The notes: generated by a model from the sequence alone, not told the origin. Positions 1 to 5,658 are shown, numbered from the stretch's first letter. The stretch: DNA of 10,200 nt from Nitrospirota bacterium (GCA_016212245.1 JACRGU010000155.1:1-10200), one strand, 5' to 3'. A program made the numbers and translations.

Positions 1-457
1 ACATCTTCTTTTTACATCTCTTGATTGCAAGCCTTGCGAGTTTATCACATCTCTCATTCTCGGCGTAACCATCATGTCCTCTTATCCATTTCCATTCGAT
101 GTCGTGAGACCTGGAGAGATTAAGGAGCTTCTCCCAGAGGTCTCTATTGAGGACATCCTGTTTTTTAGCATTCTGCCAGTTATTTTTGAGCCATCCGAAA
201 ATCCACTTTGTCATGCCATGGACAACATAATTTGAATCAGTAACTACTTTAAGCCTGCACGGTCTCTTCAGGGCTTCAAACGCCCTTATTACTGCAGTGA
301 GCTCCATACGATTATTTGTAGTCATAGGATCACAGCCAGAAAGTTCTTTTTCCCTTCTTCCTGATCTTAATATTACACCATAACCACCAACACCAGGATT
401 TCCGCTGCATGCACCGTCAGCAAAAATCTCTATGTATGGTCTTTCATCTACCTTCAT
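1..457 (-). CDS. rnhA: Ribonuclease HI, C-terminal end cut by the window edge
   Basis: RNase HI degrades the RNA strand of RNA-DNA hybrids in the cytoplasm (R-loops, primer remnants). Reading the minus strand from ATG at 455-457 gives 152 codons with no stop before position 1. The family is usually about 145-160 residues, so only a few residues are missing. The start MKVDERPYIEIFADGACSGN and the whole catalytic set are visible: D14 in ADGACSGNPG, E52 in NNRMELTAV, D74 in VTDSNYV, H128 in RGHDGY and D138 in NERCDKLA. The Trp/Lys-rich stretch around residues 84-100 corresponds to the basic handle of the E. coli-type enzyme. No Shine-Dalgarno sequence precedes the ATG. It is divergent from gatA across a 113-bp spacer. 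The identification is firm because every active-site motif is present. Confidence 0.95.
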   Translation of the reverse strand, partial: MKVDERPYIEIFADGACSGNPGVGGYGVILRSGRREKELSGCDPMTTNNRMELTAVIRAFEALKRPCRLKVVTDSNYVVHGMTKWIFGWLKNNWQNAKKQDVLNRDLWEKLLNLSRSHDIEWKWIRGHDGYAENERCDKLARLAIKRCKKKM

Positions 458-464
458 AATCTTA

Positions 465-493
465 ATATTACACTTTTTGATAGTTATTTGTAA
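465..493 (-). promoter_or_regulatory. Possible rnhA promoter giving a leaderless mRNA
   Basis: On the minus strand a TTACAA hexamer (488-493) and a TAATAT hexamer (465-470) are separated by 17 bp. Both match the sigma-70 consensus only partly (about 3/6 and 4/6). If used, transcription would begin at about 457-458, on the first base of the rnhA start codon, which fits the missing Shine-Dalgarno. The region is AT-rich, so a chance match is quite possible. Confidence 0.25.
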
Positions 494-499
494 TATAAT
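494..499 (+). promoter_or_regulatory. Perfect -10 hexamer upstream of gatA
   Basis: TATAAT at 494-499 is an exact sigma-70 -10 match in the spacer before gatA. No acceptable -35 box lies 15-19 bp upstream. If active, it would give a leader of about 65 nt that contains the GC hairpin at 504-547. It overlaps the candidate divergent rnhA promoter, so the two could compete. Confidence 0.3.
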
Positions 500-503
500 G
501 TAA

Positions 504-547
504 ACCCCGCACCCCGCCCACAGGGAGGGGCTTTCTGGGTGCGGGGT
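504..547. repeat. GC-rich inverted repeat in the gatA leader
   Basis: The arms ACCCCGCACCC (504-514) and GGGTGCGGGGT (537-547) are perfect 11-bp inverted complements. The 22-nt loop (515-536) is itself C-rich then G-rich (CCCGCCC, then GGGAGGGG). No T-run follows on either strand, so it does not look like an intrinsic terminator. Its CCCGCCC...GAGGGG core resembles the minus strand of the GC palindrome inside dnaX (about 5083-5116). They may be diverged members of one repeat family, but that is inference. Confidence 0.7.
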
Positions 548-559
548 AAAAATCTCCTC

Positions 560-565
560 AGGAGG
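560..565 (+). promoter_or_regulatory. Strong Shine-Dalgarno selecting a TTG start for gatA
   Basis: AGGAGG (560-565) sits 5 nt before TTG at 571-573. It supports this rare start codon, and the protein that follows has the normal GatA N-terminus. CTCC (554-557) can pair with GGAG (561-564) across a TCA loop, so the site might be partly masked by a small hairpin. Confidence 0.8.
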
Positions 566-570
566 ATATA

Positions 571-2034
571 TTGGAACTTTATCGTCTTACGATTACAGAG
601 GTGAGGGATCTCCTTGAGAGAAAGGAGGTCTCTGCCAGGGACGTGGTCAATTCTGTCTATCAGAGGATAGATGCTGTTGAGGATAAGATTAAGGCATTTG
701 TTACTATAACAAGGGATGAAGCCATGAAGATGGCTGATGAGGTGCAGAAAAGGATTACTTTGGAAAAGATACAAGGCACTATATCCATACTCGGAATTCC
801 CCTTGCTATCAAGGACAACCTCTGTACAAAAGGTATCCGCACGACATGTTCATCAAAAATATTATACAATTTTGTACCACCGTATGAAAGTACTGCTACA
901 TCAAGACTCATCGAGCAGGGTTATGTACTTATTGGAAAGACAAATATGGATGAGTTTGCAATGGGTTCATCAACAGAGAACTCAGGATTTTTTACGACTA
1001 AAAACCCGTGGGACTTAGAAAGGATTCCAGGAGGTTCAAGCGGTGGCTCTGCAGCAGCAAGTGCTGCTGATGAATGTATAGCAGCGATTGGCTCAGATAC
1101 AGGGGGATCTATCAGACAGCCTGCAGCCCTCTGCGGAGTCGTTGGGCTTAAACCAACCTATGGAAGGGTCTCGAGATTCGGCCTTGTTGCTTTTGCATCA
1201 TCCCTCGACCAGATAGGGCCAATTACAAAAAATGTGAGAGATTCTGCAATATTGATGAACATTATCTCAAGCCATGACCCGCTTGATTCAACATCAGCCT
1301 CTGTGCCTCTGCCTGATTTTACAGCAGTCCTCGGTAGAGATATAAAAGGGATTAGGATTGGAATCCCAAGGGAATATTTTATTGAAGGGATGGATAAAGA
1401 GGTTGAGGTATCAGTAAAAAAGGCCATTAAAAAACTCGAATCTCTCGGTGCAATCCCTGTTGAAGTGTCTCTGCCACATACAGGGTATGCGGTTGCAACA
1501 TATTATGTCCTTGCAACTTCAGAGGCTTCATCTAATCTTGCACGGTATGATGGGGTGAAATATGGCTTCAGGGCAGGGGGTAAGGATTTAATGGATATGT
1601 ATATGAATACAAGGGCACAAGGTTTTGGTCCAGAGGTAAAAAGAAGAATCATGCTCGGTACATATGCCCTTTCATCGGGATATTATGAGGCATATTATAA
1701 GAAGGCACAGCAAGTAAGGACTCTCATAAAAAGGGATTTCGAGGAGGTATTCAAAGAGGTTGATGTCATTGTTACTCCAACATCTCCGACTGCTGCATTT
1801 AAGATCGGAGAAAAAACAGCAGACCCTTTACAGATGTATCTGTCTGATATATTCACCATATCTGTAAACCTTGCAGGTGTTCCAGGAATTTCAATCCCCT
1901 GTGGCTTTACATCAAATAATCTACCGATTGGACTACAACTGATCGGAAGGCATTTCGATGAAGAGTCTATTTTGAAAGTTGCTTATGCCTATGAACAGAG
2001 CACAGAGTGGCATAAGAGGAGGCCAGATCTATGA
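571..2034 (+). CDS. gatA: Glutamyl/aspartyl-tRNA amidotransferase subunit A
   Basis: GatA is the glutaminase subunit of the GatCAB complex. It releases ammonia from glutamine (or asparagine), which is channelled to GatB to convert Glu-tRNA(Gln) or Asp-tRNA(Asn) to the correct amidated form. The protein has 487 residues, normal for the family. The amidase signature is complete: Lys81 in PLAIKDN, cis-Ser156 in GGSSGGSAAA and nucleophile Ser180 in SDTGGSIRQP form the Ser-cisSer-Lys triad. The spacing matches the characterised Staphylococcus aureus GatA (K79/S154/S178, offset +2). The start is TTG, backed by AGGAGG five bases upstream. The stop overlaps the gatB start by 4 nt, so the two are translationally coupled. 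gatC, often found just upstream, is absent; the upstream gene is rnhA on the other strand. Confidence 0.97.
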   Translation: MELYRLTITEVRDLLERKEVSARDVVNSVYQRIDAVEDKIKAFVTITRDEAMKMADEVQKRITLEKIQGTISILGIPLAIKDNLCTKGIRTTCSSKILYNFVPPYESTATSRLIEQGYVLIGKTNMDEFAMGSSTENSGFFTTKNPWDLERIPGGSSGGSAAASAADECIAAIGSDTGGSIRQPAALCGVVGLKPTYGRVSRFGLVAFASSLDQIGPITKNVRDSAILMNIISSHDPLDSTSASVPLPDFTAVLGRDIKGIRIGIPREYFIEGMDKEVEVSVKKAIKKLESLGAIPVEVSLPHTGYAVATYYVLATSEASSNLARYDGVKYGFRAGGKDLMDMYMNTRAQGFGPEVKRRIMLGTYALSSGYYEAYYKKAQQVRTLIKRDFEEVFKEVDVIVTPTSPTAAFKIGEKTADPLQMYLSDIFTISVNLAGVPGISIPCGFTSNNLPIGLQLIGRHFDEESILKVAYAYEQSTEWHKRRPDL

Positions 2035-3470
2035 AATACGAAGCAGTCATAGGTCTTGAGGTTCATGCACAACTGTTAACTGAGACAAAGATATTCTGTG
2101 GTTGTTCTACAAAATTCGGCTCTGAGCCTAACACACAGACATGCCCAATATGTATTGGTATGCCGGGCGTGCTTCCAGTTTTAAATAAAAAAGCCCTTGA
2201 ATTTGTAATAAAGACAGGCCTTGCAATGAACTGCAGGATTTCTCCTTACAGCAGATTTGCGAGAAAAAATTATTTTTATCCTGATCTGCCAAAGGGCTAT
2301 CAGATAAGCCAATATGAACTTCCGATATGTGAACATGGTTTCATAGAGATTATAGTAAATGGTGAAATGAAAAAAATAGGAATAACAAGAATTCATATAG
2401 AAGAGGATGCAGGCAAGAATATCCATGAGGGTACTGGCAATTACAGTTTTGTAGACTTAAACAGAACCGGCGTTCCTTTGATGGAAATAGTCTCAGAACC
2501 CGATATAAGAAGTCCGCAAGAGGCATCGGAGTACATGAAGAAACTCAGGGCCATACTCAGATATCTCGGAGTCTGTGACGGTAATATGGAACAGGGTTCG
2601 CTCAGATGTGATGCAAATGTGTCTATAAGACCAGAAGGACAGAAAGAATATGGCACAAGGACTGAAGTGAAAAATATCAATTCATTCAAGTTTGTTGAAA
2701 AAGCCCTCGAGTACGAGATAAAACGTCAGATTAAGGTTTTAGAAGAAGGTGGTAAGGTCATACAGGAGACGAGACTCTGGGATTCAACAAAAGGCATAAC
2801 AGAGTCCATGCGTGGAAAGGAGGAGGCTCATGACTACAGATATTTTCCTGAGCCAGACCTCGTACCAATGATTGTTGAGCGGAAATGGATTGATGAGATA
2901 AAGTCATCACTTCCAGAATTGCCTGATGTAAAGAGAGAACGTTTTGTATCTGAATATGGTCTTCCTGAATATGACGCAGACTTGCTTACAGATGAAAAAC
3001 CTCTTGCTGATTGGTACGAGGAGGCTACAGCATCATATTCTCTGAGTGTTTCCGGACCTAAGATCATAAGCAACTGGGTAAAGGGGGAACTCACACGACT
3101 CCTTAATGAAGAAAGCAAGACTATTGAAGAATGCCCCCTCAGACCAGAACAACTTGCTGATATGCTCAGGTTAATTGACAAAGGCACCATAAGCGGAAAG
3201 ATCGCAAAGATTGTCTTTGAGGAGATGTATAAAACGGGTAAAGATGCTGAAGAAATAGTTAAAGAAAAAGGCCTTATTCAGATAACTGATGAGTCTGCAA
3301 TTGAAAAGGCTGTAGATGAGGTTATATCAAAGAATCCGAAAGAGGTAGCGAGGTTTAAGGCAGGTGAAGAAAAGCTCATGGGATTCTTTGTAGGTCAAGT
3401 AATGAAACTGACAAAGGGTAAAGCAAATCCTCAGATGGTGAATGAGTTGCTGAAAAAGAAGCTCTCATAG
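2031..3470 (+). CDS. gatB: Glutamyl/aspartyl-tRNA amidotransferase subunit B
   Basis: GatB binds the misacylated tRNA, phosphorylates its Glu or Asp side chain with ATP and amidates it with ammonia from GatA. The 479-residue product has the family's usual length. It begins with the typical MKYEAVIGLEVHAQL. A Cys4 zinc site is visible (C23, C25, C38, C41 in IFCGC...TCPIC), followed by GMPGVLPVLN. The catalytic cradle fills about the first 290 residues (including ARKNYFYPDLPKGYQISQY and GTRTEVKNINSF). A helical linker and a C-terminal YqeY-like tRNA-binding tail (about 410-479, ending NPQMVNELLKKKL) follow. The ATG overlaps the gatA stop as ATGA and has a GAGGAGG (2016-2022) 8 nt upstream, inside gatA. 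No clear terminator hairpin with a T-run follows. Confidence 0.97.
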   Translation: MKYEAVIGLEVHAQLLTETKIFCGCSTKFGSEPNTQTCPICIGMPGVLPVLNKKALEFVIKTGLAMNCRISPYSRFARKNYFYPDLPKGYQISQYELPICEHGFIEIIVNGEMKKIGITRIHIEEDAGKNIHEGTGNYSFVDLNRTGVPLMEIVSEPDIRSPQEASEYMKKLRAILRYLGVCDGNMEQGSLRCDANVSIRPEGQKEYGTRTEVKNINSFKFVEKALEYEIKRQIKVLEEGGKVIQETRLWDSTKGITESMRGKEEAHDYRYFPEPDLVPMIVERKWIDEIKSSLPELPDVKRERFVSEYGLPEYDADLLTDEKPLADWYEEATASYSLSVSGPKIISNWVKGELTRLLNEESKTIEECPLRPEQLADMLRLIDKGTISGKIAKIVFEEMYKTGKDAEEIVKEKGLIQITDESAIEKAVDEVISKNPKEVARFKAGEEKLMGFFVGQVMKLTKGKANPQMVNELLKKKLS

Positions 3471-3520
3471 ACAACCTTGATTTTATACCCACCTTTTCAT
3501 TAATCTTAATAAAGACCGCG

Positions 3521-3653
3521 ATGCGTAATCCGTAAAACATACTATCTGTCATTCCTGCGGAAGCAGGAATCCAGTCTTATCAACTCTCTGGATTCCCACT
3601 TTCGTGGGAATGACAAGAGAGAAAATGTCCAAATGCGTTTTGAGATTACGCAT
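3521..3653. repeat. Palindromic repeat locus with 10-bp outer inverted repeats
   Basis: ATGCGTAATC (3521-3530) and GATTACGCAT (3644-3653) are perfect inverted complements that bracket the two-hairpin repeat at 3548-3614. Each arm is also part of a short 7-bp tandem: TGCGTAA TCCGTAA (3522-3535) on the left and TTACGCA TTACGAT (3646-3659) on the right. The right arm ends 4 nt before the mature tRNA-Ser. No gene lies between gatB and the tRNA (3471-3663). Confidence 0.6.
3548..3614. repeat. dRS3-like two-hairpin palindromic repeat, copy 1
   Basis: A 67-bp element bounded by GTCATTCC (3548-3555) and GGAATGAC (3607-3614). It contains two 20-nt hairpins: ATTCCTGC/GCAGGAAT around GGAA (3551-3570) and ATTCCCAC/GTGGGAAT around TTTC (3592-3611). 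The inner CCAG and CTGG also pair, so the whole unit can form a cruciform. The 20-nt hairpins have the outline of neisserial dRS3 units (ATTCCC-N8-GGGAAT). A related locus lies at 9078-9199. It has no coding potential. Confidence 0.85.
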
Positions 3654-3663
3654 TACGATGACT

Positions 3664-3757
3664 GGAGAGATGCCCGAGAGGCCGAAGGGGCACGACTGGA
3701 AATCGTGTGTGGGGTTTAAAAGCTTCACCGTGGGTTCAAATCCCACTCTCTCCGCCA
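3664..3757 (+). tRNA. tRNA-Ser, anticodon GGA
   Basis: A 94-nt class II tRNA. The acceptor stem is GGAGAGA (3664-3670) pairing with TCTCTCC (3747-3753), followed by discriminator G3754 and an encoded CCA (3755-3757). The anticodon stem CACGA/TCGTG (3691-3695, 3703-3707) encloses CTGGAAA with anticodon GGA at 3698-3700, which reads UCC and UCU. The T arm is GTGGG-TTCAAAT-CCCAC (3730-3746). The long variable arm (about 3708-3729) is typical of tRNA-Ser. It lies 10 nt before ffs, and the two may be co-transcribed. No convincing promoter was found directly upstream, where the repeat arms lie. Confidence 0.97.
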
Positions 3758-3767
3758 TCTCTTCTTT

Positions 3768-3882
3768 CTGCAGCCAGGGGATGTCCCTGCGCAGCAGAGG
3801 GATGCAAACCCCACCAGGTCCGGAAGGAAGCAATGGTAAGCATTTCCTCTGGGTGCCGCAGCAAGTTGTCCCCTGGTTGCAG
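3768..3882 (+). ncRNA. ffs: Signal recognition particle RNA, small bacterial (4.5S) type
   Basis: The RNA core of SRP binds Ffh and directs membrane-protein ribosomes to FtsY. CTGCAGCCAGGGG (3768-3780) pairs with CCCCTGGTTGCAG (3870-3882) through 13 pairs, one a G-U wobble, and this defines both ends (115 nt). Internal pairings such as CAGAGG with CCTCTG and CTGCG with CGCAG continue the rod. The apex carries the near-universal domain IV signature CCAGGTCCGGAAGGAAGCA (about 3813-3831) with GGAA tetraloop 3822-3825. There is no Alu domain, as expected for the short form. The position between tRNA-Ser and dnaX resembles the scr-dnaX arrangement of B. subtilis. Ends are inferred from folding, not mapped. 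Confidence 0.95.
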
Positions 3883-3911
3883 AAAAATGAGAGGGATTGC
3901 ATTGTTTTTGG

Positions 3912-3917
3912 TAAAAT
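3912..3917 (+). promoter_or_regulatory. Possible extended -10 element for a leaderless dnaX mRNA
   Basis: TG (3909-3910), one base, then TAAAAT (3912-3917) fits an extended -10 promoter. Initiation about 7 nt downstream would fall on the dnaX ATG at 3924. There is no Shine-Dalgarno before that ATG and no -35 box, so a leaderless transcript is conceivable. Read-through from tRNA-Ser/ffs is equally possible. Confidence 0.25.
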
Positions 3918-3923
3918 GAACTT

Positions 3924-5519
3924 ATGAGCTATCTCGTACTTGCAAGAAAATGGAGACCTCAGGGGTTTGATGACCTTGTTGGCCAGGAACCCATAATCCG
4001 TATTCTCAAAAACTCAATAGAACAGGGAAGAATTGCACACGCCTATCTCTTCTCTGGCCCGAGAGGAGTGGGTAAAACCTCAACAGCGAGGATACTTGCA
4101 AAGTCACTGAACTGTAATGATGGAGTTACGTCCTCTCCTTGCGGCTCATGCACATTCTGTATATCAATAACTGATGGTTCTTCTGTTGATGTAATGGAGA
4201 TAGATGGCGCATCAAACAACAGCGTCAATGACATCAGAGACCTCAGAGAAAGGGTAAAATATGCACCTTCAGGTGGAAGATACAAAGTTTATATTATTGA
4301 TGAGTCCCACATGCTATCTGATTCTGCATTTAATGCACTTTTAAAAACCCTTGAGGAGCCGCCACCTCATGTCATCTTTGTACTTGCGACCACAGCCCCA
4401 AAGAAAATCCCTGCGACCGTACTTTCACGCTGCCAGCATCTGCCTTTTAGAAGGATATCAAGCCAGAAGATAAAGGAAAGGTTAAAAATAATATCAGATG
4501 CAGAGGATATAAATATTTCCAGTTCAGCACTCGAGATGATTGCAAGGGCAGTTGACGGAAGCATGAGGGATGCACTCACAATCCTTGACCAGGTATCATC
4601 TTTCTCATCAGATATAAAAGAGACTGATATCAAAAACCTCCTCGGAATCACAGATTTCGGGCTCATTTCAGAGATTTCAATGGCATTGATCGAAGGAAAA
4701 AGGGAAAAGATTCTTGAGATTATAAGTGAGCTTGTTGAAAAAGGCACTGATATCAAATCCTTCACAAAGGAACTTGTCCAGTTCTTCAGAGACCTGTTAG
4801 TTGCAAGTGTTATAAAAAAGCCCGGGGAGGTACTTGATTTAAGTAAAGAGGAGATGGCTGTAATAAAAGATATCACAGGCAGAACAGCAGAAGACCAGCT
4901 CACTATGATGCTCTCAGAGATAATGAAGACAGAGATTGAAGTAAGAAATGCCTTATCACCAAGGCTCACCCTTGAAATGTCTCTCATAAAAGCAAGTTTT
5001 CTCAGCACTATGAAACCTGTGAAAGAGGTCATCGAAAATATAGAGAGATATATAAACTTGAGTTCGGAGTCTCCCCCCCCACCCCTGCCCTTCCCCTCAC
5101 GGGGGGCGGGTAAGGGAGGGAGTGCTGAACGCAGAACGCCTGACGCTGAACGAATAATGCAGATGGCTAATTCAGGTGACTTTCTTGACAGAGCTCTAAA
5201 GAAGATGGATGCGCCCCTCGCCTCAAAATTGTCAAAGGCCAATTATGAACTGATTGGAGACAAACTGGTTCTCACCCTCAATGGAGGGGACTCACTTTTT
5301 GCCGATTCTATTAAGAAGGATATAGGATTAATAGAGCAAATCTTCTCGGAAGAGCTCGGGAGTAAAATTATGGTAGAGATAGAAACCGCAAAGAAAAATG
5401 CAATCTGCAAAAAAGACCTGAAGGAAAAGGTAATGGCAGAGCCGATTATTAAAGAGGCCCTCGAACTTTTCGAGGGAAGGATTGTGGATGTGATTCCGAT
5501 AAAAGAAGATAGAGCGTAG
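3924..5519 (+). CDS. dnaX: DNA polymerase III clamp-loader subunit gamma/tau
   Basis: DnaX is the AAA+ motor of the clamp loader. It opens and loads the beta sliding clamp on primed DNA; the long tau form also links to the polymerase. The 531 residues start with the canonical MSYLVLARKWRPQ, which fixes the ATG although no Shine-Dalgarno is visible. Walker A is GPRGVGKT (45-52). The zinc Cys are C64, C73, C76 and C79. Walker B is VYIIDESH (122-129), where DEVH is usual. LLKTLEEPPP and the SRC motif (arginine finger, about R169) follow. Domain III ends near residue 370. Residues about 384-411 are a low-complexity Pro/Gly/Arg linker encoded by a GC-rich palindrome and a 7-bp tandem repeat. A short tau-like tail (about 412-531) follows. 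A C8 tract in the linker could yield a gamma-like product. Confidence 0.96.
   Translation: MSYLVLARKWRPQGFDDLVGQEPIIRILKNSIEQGRIAHAYLFSGPRGVGKTSTARILAKSLNCNDGVTSSPCGSCTFCISITDGSSVDVMEIDGASNNSVNDIRDLRERVKYAPSGGRYKVYIIDESHMLSDSAFNALLKTLEEPPPHVIFVLATTAPKKIPATVLSRCQHLPFRRISSQKIKERLKIISDAEDINISSSALEMIARAVDGSMRDALTILDQVSSFSSDIKETDIKNLLGITDFGLISEISMALIEGKREKILEIISELVEKGTDIKSFTKELVQFFRDLLVASVIKKPGEVLDLSKEEMAVIKDITGRTAEDQLTMMLSEIMKTEIEVRNALSPRLTLEMSLIKASFLSTMKPVKEVIENIERYINLSSESPPPPLPFPSRGAGKGGSAERRTPDAERIMQMANSGDFLDRALKKMDAPLASKLSKANYELIGDKLVLTLNGGDSLFADSIKKDIGLIEQIFSEELGSKIMVEIETAKKNAICKKDLKEKVMAEPIIKEALELFEGRIVDVIPIKEDRA
5075..5116 (+). promoter_or_regulatory. Candidate frameshift/slippage site in dnaX (C-tract plus hairpin)
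   Basis: A run of eight C (5073-5080) contains C_CCC_CCA (5075-5081), which fits the X_XXY_YYZ -1 frameshift pattern in the dnaX frame. A hairpin follows at once: CCCC (5093-5096), TCAC loop, GGGG (5101-5104), extended by T-G pairs and CCC/GGG (5088-5090 with 5108-5110), with weaker pairs out to 5083/5116. The compact stem starts 6 nt after the slippery site. The -1 frame meets TAA at 5111-5113, giving a protein of about 396 residues that contains the AAA+ core and domain III only. The +1 frame stops at TAA 5155-5157. Producing gamma in this way is known for E. coli (ribosomal -1 shift) and Thermus (transcript slippage). Use of this site is inference. Confidence 0.35.
5083..5116. repeat. GC-rich palindrome lying in frame inside dnaX
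   Basis: About 14 pairs (three of them G-T/U) close on a TCAC loop at 5097-5100, with single-base bulges at C5107 and A5113. The stretch is almost pure C then G, unlike the AT-richer dnaX sequence on both sides. It encodes the low-complexity linker PPPPLPFPSRGAGKGG. This is what an intergenic palindromic repeat inserted at a tolerant protein linker would look like. Confidence 0.65.
5124..5151. repeat. Degenerate 7-bp tandem repeat in dnaX
   Basis: Four consecutive heptamers GCTGAAC, GCAGAAC, GCCTGAC and GCTGAAC follow the GC palindrome after a short gap. Seven is not a multiple of three, so the units are read in different frames (AERRTPDAER) and the periodicity is nucleotide-level, not protein-level. 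Confidence 0.7.
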
Positions 5520-5540
5520 AAGGACTATGGCTAAGCAGGC

Positions 5541-5633
5541 AGGGCATAGCATTTTCGCTCATTCTCGGTCTTAAGACCTCCGAGGTTATTTCTGTCGAAG
5601 ACAGAAATAAAAGCCGCTCAAATGCTATGCCCT
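5541..5633. repeat. 93-nt nested palindrome between dnaX and ybaB
   Basis: The outer arms AGGGCATAGCATTT (5541-5554) and AAATGCTATGCCCT (5620-5633) are a perfect 14-bp inverted repeat. Inside are two more hairpins: CTCGG/CCGAG (5564-5568, 5580-5584), around a GGTCTTAAGACC palindrome (5567-5578), and TTATTTCTGTC/GACAGAAATAA with a GAA loop (5586-5610, 11 perfect pairs). The RNA or a cruciform would be a three-way junction. No T-run follows, so it is not a standard terminator. It fills most of the 149-nt gap before ybaB. It may be a mobile palindromic element or a processing or stability signal in the dnaX-ybaB transcript. Confidence 0.8.
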
Positions 5634-5658
5634 ACCTTATTCATATACTGAAAGAGAT

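Noticed and set aside
3477..3506. TTGATT with TTAATC or TAATCT 17-18 bp downstream as a promoter for the tRNA-ffs-dnaX unit
   Set aside because: The -10 match is poor and the site lies more than 150 bp from the tRNA, with a strong palindrome between; not strong enough to annotate.
3548..3614. Copies of the ATTCC hairpins as a CRISPR array
   Set aside because: The units are paired inverted hairpins, not direct repeats with regular unique spacers, and no cas genes are present.
3640..3659. TTGAGA...TACGAT as a tRNA-Ser promoter
   Set aside because: The spacing is only 8 bp, far too short for a sigma-70 promoter.
3549..3902. Minus-strand 117-residue reading frame containing AERVGFEPTVKLLNP
   Set aside because: This is the translation of the antisense of tRNA-Ser plus ffs, a well-known type of false protein in databases. 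The RNA genes explain the DNA fully.
3604..3927. Plus-strand 107- and 70-residue frames over the tRNA and SRP RNA
   Set aside because: They run through structured RNA genes and have no family features or ribosome-binding site.
4367..5242. 291-residue minus-strand open frame inside dnaX
   Set aside because: It is a Ser/Ile-rich shadow of the dnaX coding strand without recognisable domains or start signals.
5409..5418. A6 run in the codons AAA AAA G near the dnaX 3' end as an E. coli-like frameshift site
   Set aside because: It lies in the tau tail close to the stop, not at the domain III border, and has no downstream stem; a shift there would not give gamma.
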